Origin: Vibrio sp. 99-70-13A1
GTDB lineage: Bacteria; Pseudomonadota; Gammaproteobacteria; Enterobacterales; Vibrionaceae
Direction of reading: 5' to 3'
Length of the DNA: 64,000 nucleotides
Assembly (NCBI RefSeq): GCF_013114625.1
Contig: NZ_VTXD01000007.1
Span: 80,327-144,326 of the forward strand
In this document: piece by piece, positions 60,577-64,000 of the stretch
Layout: each line of letters begins with the position of its first letter
How positions within the stretch are numbered: the stretch's first letter is position 1
Position numbers and translations under genes: made by a program
Notes under the pieces: model-generated
Databases searched by the model: none
Seen by the model: the letters and a program-made list of their open reading frames with translations, nothing else
What the model was told of the DNA's origin: nothing

Positions 60577-60577
60577 A

Positions 60578-61282
60578 TTAGTTTGCTTGAGTATCAAGAC
60601 TAGCTTGATCAACAGCAACACCAGCACCCATCGTAGTAGAGATGCTTACTTTCTTCAGGAAAGTACCTTTCGCTGAAGAAGGCTTAGCTTTCTTAAGAGC
60701 CACTAGAAGTGCTTCTAGGTTCTCTTGAAGCTCTTTAGCTTCGAAAGATGCTTTACCGATAGTAGTGTGGATGATGCCGTTCTTGTCGTTACGGTAACGA
60801 ACCTGACCAGCTTTAGCATTTTTAACAGCTTCAGCAACGTTAGGAGTTACAGTACCAACTTTAGGGTTTGGCATTAGACCGCGTGGACCTAGGATAGTAC
60901 CTAGTTGACCAACAACGCGCATTGCATCTGGAGAAGCAACAACAACGTCAAAGTCCATTACGCCTTTTTTAACTTGCTCAGCAAGATCTTCCATACCAAC
61001 GATATCTGCGCCAGCAGCTTTAGCAGCTTCTGCGTTTGCACCTTGAGTGAAAACAGCAACGCGGATTTCACGGCCAGTACCGTGAGGTAGCACTGTTGCG
61101 CCACGTACGTTTTGGTCAGATTTACGAGCATCAATGCCAAGGTTAACAGCAACGTCAACACTTTCATTGAATTTAGCAGTAGCTAGTTCTTTAAGAAGAG
61201 CTACAGCTTCGTTGATTTCGTACTCTTTAGTAACTTCAACTTTGTCGCGGATTACGCGCATACGCTTAGTAAGTTTTGCCAT
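60578..61282 (-). CDS. rplA: Ribosomal protein L1
   Basis: 234-residue protein of the 50S L1 stalk, also the translational repressor of the L11 operon in E. coli. [15 protein letters not shown] start, [21 protein letters not shown] and the [15 protein letters not shown] signature. It follows rplK by 4 bp, so the two are coupled. Confidence 0.98.
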   Translation of the reverse strand: MAKLTKRMRVIRDKVEVTKEYEINEAVALLKELATAKFNESVDVAVNLGIDARKSDQNVRGATVLPHGTGREIRVAVFTQGANAEAAKAAGADIVGMEDLAEQVKKGVMDFDVVVASPDAMRVVGQLGTILGPRGLMPNPKVGTVTPNVAEAVKNAKAGQVRYRNDKNGIIHTTIGKASFEAKELQENLEALLVALKKAKPSSAKGTFLKKVSISTTMGAGVAVDQASLDTQAN

Positions 61283-61286
61283 GATC

Positions 61287-61715
61287 TTATCCCTCTACCA
61301 CTAGGCCCATTGAACGAGCAGTACCAGCAATAGAACGCTTCATTGCTTCGATGTCAGCACCAGTCATATCAGCAGCTTTAGTTTCTGCGATTTCTTGGAT
61401 TTGAGCGTCAGTTACAGTACCAACTTTTTCAGTGTTTGGACGACCTGAACCAGACTTAACGCCAGCAGCTTTCTTAAGAAGAACAGCAGCAGGTGGAGTC
61501 TTAGTTACGAACGTGAAAGAACGGTCGTTGTAAACAGTAATAACTACTGGAGTAGGTAGACCTTTCTCAACTGATTCTGTTTTTGCGTTGAACGCTTTAC
61601 AGAATTCCATGATGTTCACGCCGTGTTGACCTAGAGCAGGACCAACCGGTGGACTTGGGTTTGCCATACCAGCTGCAACTTGCAGTTTGATATAAGCTTC
61701 AACTTTCTTAGCCAT
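61287..61715 (-). CDS. rplK: Ribosomal protein L11
   Basis: 142-residue 23S rRNA-binding protein of the GTPase centre. [22 protein letters not shown] start, [19 protein letters not shown] and [12 protein letters not shown] end. The frame opens further to 61754, but ATG 61715 has AGGA upstream and matches the family. L11 is the substrate of PrmA, encoded at 35741. First gene of the rplKA operon; promoter at 61801-61838. Confidence 0.98.
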   Translation of the reverse strand: MAKKVEAYIKLQVAAGMANPSPPVGPALGQHGVNIMEFCKAFNAKTESVEKGLPTPVVITVYNDRSFTFVTKTPPAAVLLKKAAGVKSGSGRPNTEKVGTVTDAQIQEIAETKAADMTGADIEAMKRSIAGTARSMGLVVEG

Positions 61716-61800
61716 GATATTTCCTATTAGTGGGTACATGCGCTTGCAAAACAAGCTCCCCAGTTTTTCAATAAATTCTTTTCACTTCCATAGAAGTAAA

Positions 61801-61838
61801 AGGCGCGAAATTATAATCATAATTCGCGCCTATAACAA
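61801..61838 (-). promoter_or_regulatory. rplKA (L11) promoter inside an inverted repeat
   Basis: TTGTTA at 61833-61838, 17-bp spacer, TATAAT at 61810-61815 on the minus strand, followed by TTCGCGCC. Arms AGGCGCGAA/TTCGCGCCT (61801-61831) flank the -10 box, as at rplJ. Confidence 0.75.
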
Positions 61839-61856
61839 CCCTAAAAAGGTGTTTTT

Positions 61857-62405
61857 TTAATCAAGTTTTTCAACTTGACCAAATTCAAGCTCAACAGGTG
61901 TTGCACGACCAAAGATCGATACAGAAACCTTAATGCGGCTCTTCTCGTAATCTACTTCTTCAACTGTACCGTTAAAGTCAGCAAACGGACCATCATTAAC
62001 ACGAACCACTTCACCTGCTTCAAACATTGTCTTAGGACGCGGAGATTCACTCGCCTTCTCTAGACGGTTTAAGATAGCATCGGCTTCTTTGTCTGTGATT
62101 GGTGCCGGACGATCAGAGGTACCACCAATGAAGCCCATAACACGAGGGATACTACGTACTAAGTGCCATGATTCGTCTTCCATAATCATTTGAACTAAGA
62201 CATAGCCAGGAAAGAACTTACGTTCACTTTTACGACGTTGGCCTGCACGCATTTCCACTACTTCTTCAGTAGGTACTAGCACATCGCCAAACAGTTCTTC
62301 CATGTTGTGCATTTTAATATGCTCGCGTAGCGATTGTGCAACACGACCTTCAAAACCGGAAAAGGCTTGAACTACATACCAACGTTTTTTTGGAGCTTCA
62401 CTCAT
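61857..62405 (-). CDS. nusG: Transcription elongation/antitermination factor NusG
   Basis: 182-residue factor that suppresses pausing and links RNA polymerase to ribosomes and Rho. N-terminal NGN domain [22 protein letters not shown], then [13 protein letters not shown], and the C-terminal KOW domain with [21 protein letters not shown]. 12 bp after secE; same operon. Confidence 0.98.
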   Translation of the reverse strand: MSEAPKKRWYVVQAFSGFEGRVAQSLREHIKMHNMEELFGDVLVPTEEVVEMRAGQRRKSERKFFPGYVLVQMIMEDESWHLVRSIPRVMGFIGGTSDRPAPITDKEADAILNRLEKASESPRPKTMFEAGEVVRVNDGPFADFNGTVEEVDYEKSRIKVSVSIFGRATPVELEFGQVEKLD

Positions 62406-62417
62406 GAATCAGAACCC

Positions 62418-62795
62418 TCACACACCAGTTGCGAATGCAACAAGACGGACCATAATGCCGTCAATGCCCCATAGCACTAGTGACATAACAATACATACAG
62501 CTAACACGATCAACGTAGTCTGCATAGTTTCTTGGCGAGTAGGCCAAACCACTTTGCGAATTTCAACTCGAGACTCTTGAGCGAACGAGATCGCAGCTTT
62601 ACCTTTAGTTGTTGTTGCTGCAACGCCTAGTGCGGCAGCAATCAGCACAACTACACCTGCAGCGCGAATTACAACAGACAATTCACCATACAGGTAATTA
62701 CCCACAACAGCAGCAGCTAACAGAACAAAAGCGGCTACCCACTTCATTGTATCTGCTGCATTTGAGCTATCAGGAGTTTCAGCATTTGCTTTCAT
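62418..62795 (-). CDS. secE: Protein translocase subunit SecE
   Basis: 125-residue inner-membrane component of SecYEG with three membrane helices (about 14-35, 40-60, 95-118), as in E. coli. The conserved cytoplasmic segment [21 protein letters not shown] precedes the last helix. First gene of secE-nusG; separated from tuf by that gene's terminator. Confidence 0.96.
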   Translation of the reverse strand: MKANAETPDSSNAADTMKWVAAFVLLAAAVVGNYLYGELSVVIRAAGVVVLIAAALGVAATTTKGKAAISFAQESRVEIRKVVWPTRQETMQTTLIVLAVCIVMSLVLWGIDGIMVRLVAFATGV

Positions 62796-62971
62796 AAAAC
62801 CAACCTGTGATAAGTCTTAAATATAGACGACAATAACCCCGCTGTTGCAGGGCACATTCCTTTGCGTTGCAAAACAACACATTTAATAGCCATTTCTAAC
62901 AAAATAACCATAGAATTCTTTGCTAAGAGTTAAAATTGACGTTAAATCAAGCAACTCTTTTTTTAGCGCAG

Positions 62972-62999
62972 AAAAAGGGCATCAAATGATGCCCTTTTT
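62972..62999 (-). terminator. Terminator after tuf
   Basis: AAAAAGGGCATCA/TGATGCCCTTTTT, symmetrical, 20 bp below the original tuf stop. No tRNA gene lies between tuf and secE. Confidence 0.9.
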
Positions 63000-63018
63000 A
63001 CTAGTGGTTCGTCAAATC

Positions 63019-64000
<982 letters not shown>

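Noticed and set aside
62800..63018. Possible tRNA gene between tuf and secE
   Set aside because: Related genomes can have tRNA genes near tufB; I looked for a tRNA-Trp-like sequence and CCA-ended cloverleaf and found only a terminator and the secE leader.

Overview
The window is a 64-kb piece of core chromosome from a Vibrionaceae bacterium, most likely a Vibrio. I infer this from protein similarity and gene order: cpxPRA next to sodA, aspA-dcuA-dsbD, a 1143-residue CrbS-type kinase near acs, rsd-nudC-hemE, DUF416-hupA-DUF1481, and rpoBC-rplJL-rplKA-nusG-secE-tuf. Coding density is high and base composition is even. I see no insertion sequence, integrase, prophage, CRISPR array, rRNA or tRNA gene. 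The species was not determined.

Layout. 1-4.3 kb: the end of glpX, a possible Fe-S sensing HTH regulator, small proteins and tpiA. 4.4-11.8 kb: pfkA, fieF, the Cpx envelope-stress operons, a Fur-boxed Mn-type sodA, trmL and fxsA. 12-17 kb: aspA-dcuA-dsbD, linked to dicarboxylate and anaerobic metabolism and to thiol transfer. 17.2-32.9 kb: an acetate-utilisation neighbourhood with the response regulator CrbR, a DUF4212/ActP-like symporter pair, the symporter-kinase hybrid CrbS, a cyclic-nucleotide-fold/CBS/nucleotidyltransferase protein, a DEDDh exonuclease and acetyl-CoA synthetase. A Fur-boxed small ORF plus fumC and an HcaT-like MFS transporter sit among them. 33-38 kb: aroQ-accB-accC and prmA/dusB-fis. 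38-47.7 kb: a diguanylate cyclase, zntR, purH-purD, DUF1481, hupA, a CNNM/CBS membrane protein, DUF416, a hydroxyacid dehydrogenase and a uracil-DNA-glycosylase-like protein. 47.8-50.7 kb: hemE, nudC and rsd. 50.9-64 kb: the RNA polymerase/ribosomal protein cluster, all on the minus strand, from tuf down to rpoC.

Working together. Two iron-independent isozymes, MnSOD and class II fumarase, each lie behind a strong Fur-box match, which fits an iron-sparing response. CrbS and CrbR, which in Vibrio and Pseudomonas control the acetate switch, sit close to their expected targets. The leaders of acs, DUF4212-actP and the nucleotidyltransferase gene share a CTAAAG element. The L11 and L10 operon promoters each have the -10 box inside a GGCGC inverted repeat, and GC-rich discriminators recur at purH and dusB-fis.

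Oddities. The tuf gene at the right edge carries an out-of-frame internal deletion of about 200 bp that removes domain III; this is either a real lesion or an assembly error at a duplicated gene. An orphan plus-strand terminator with an upstream stem-loop between hemE and nudC looks like a small RNA. Several genes (sodA, actP, crbS, rsd) carry short tandem duplications at or just after the stop codon.
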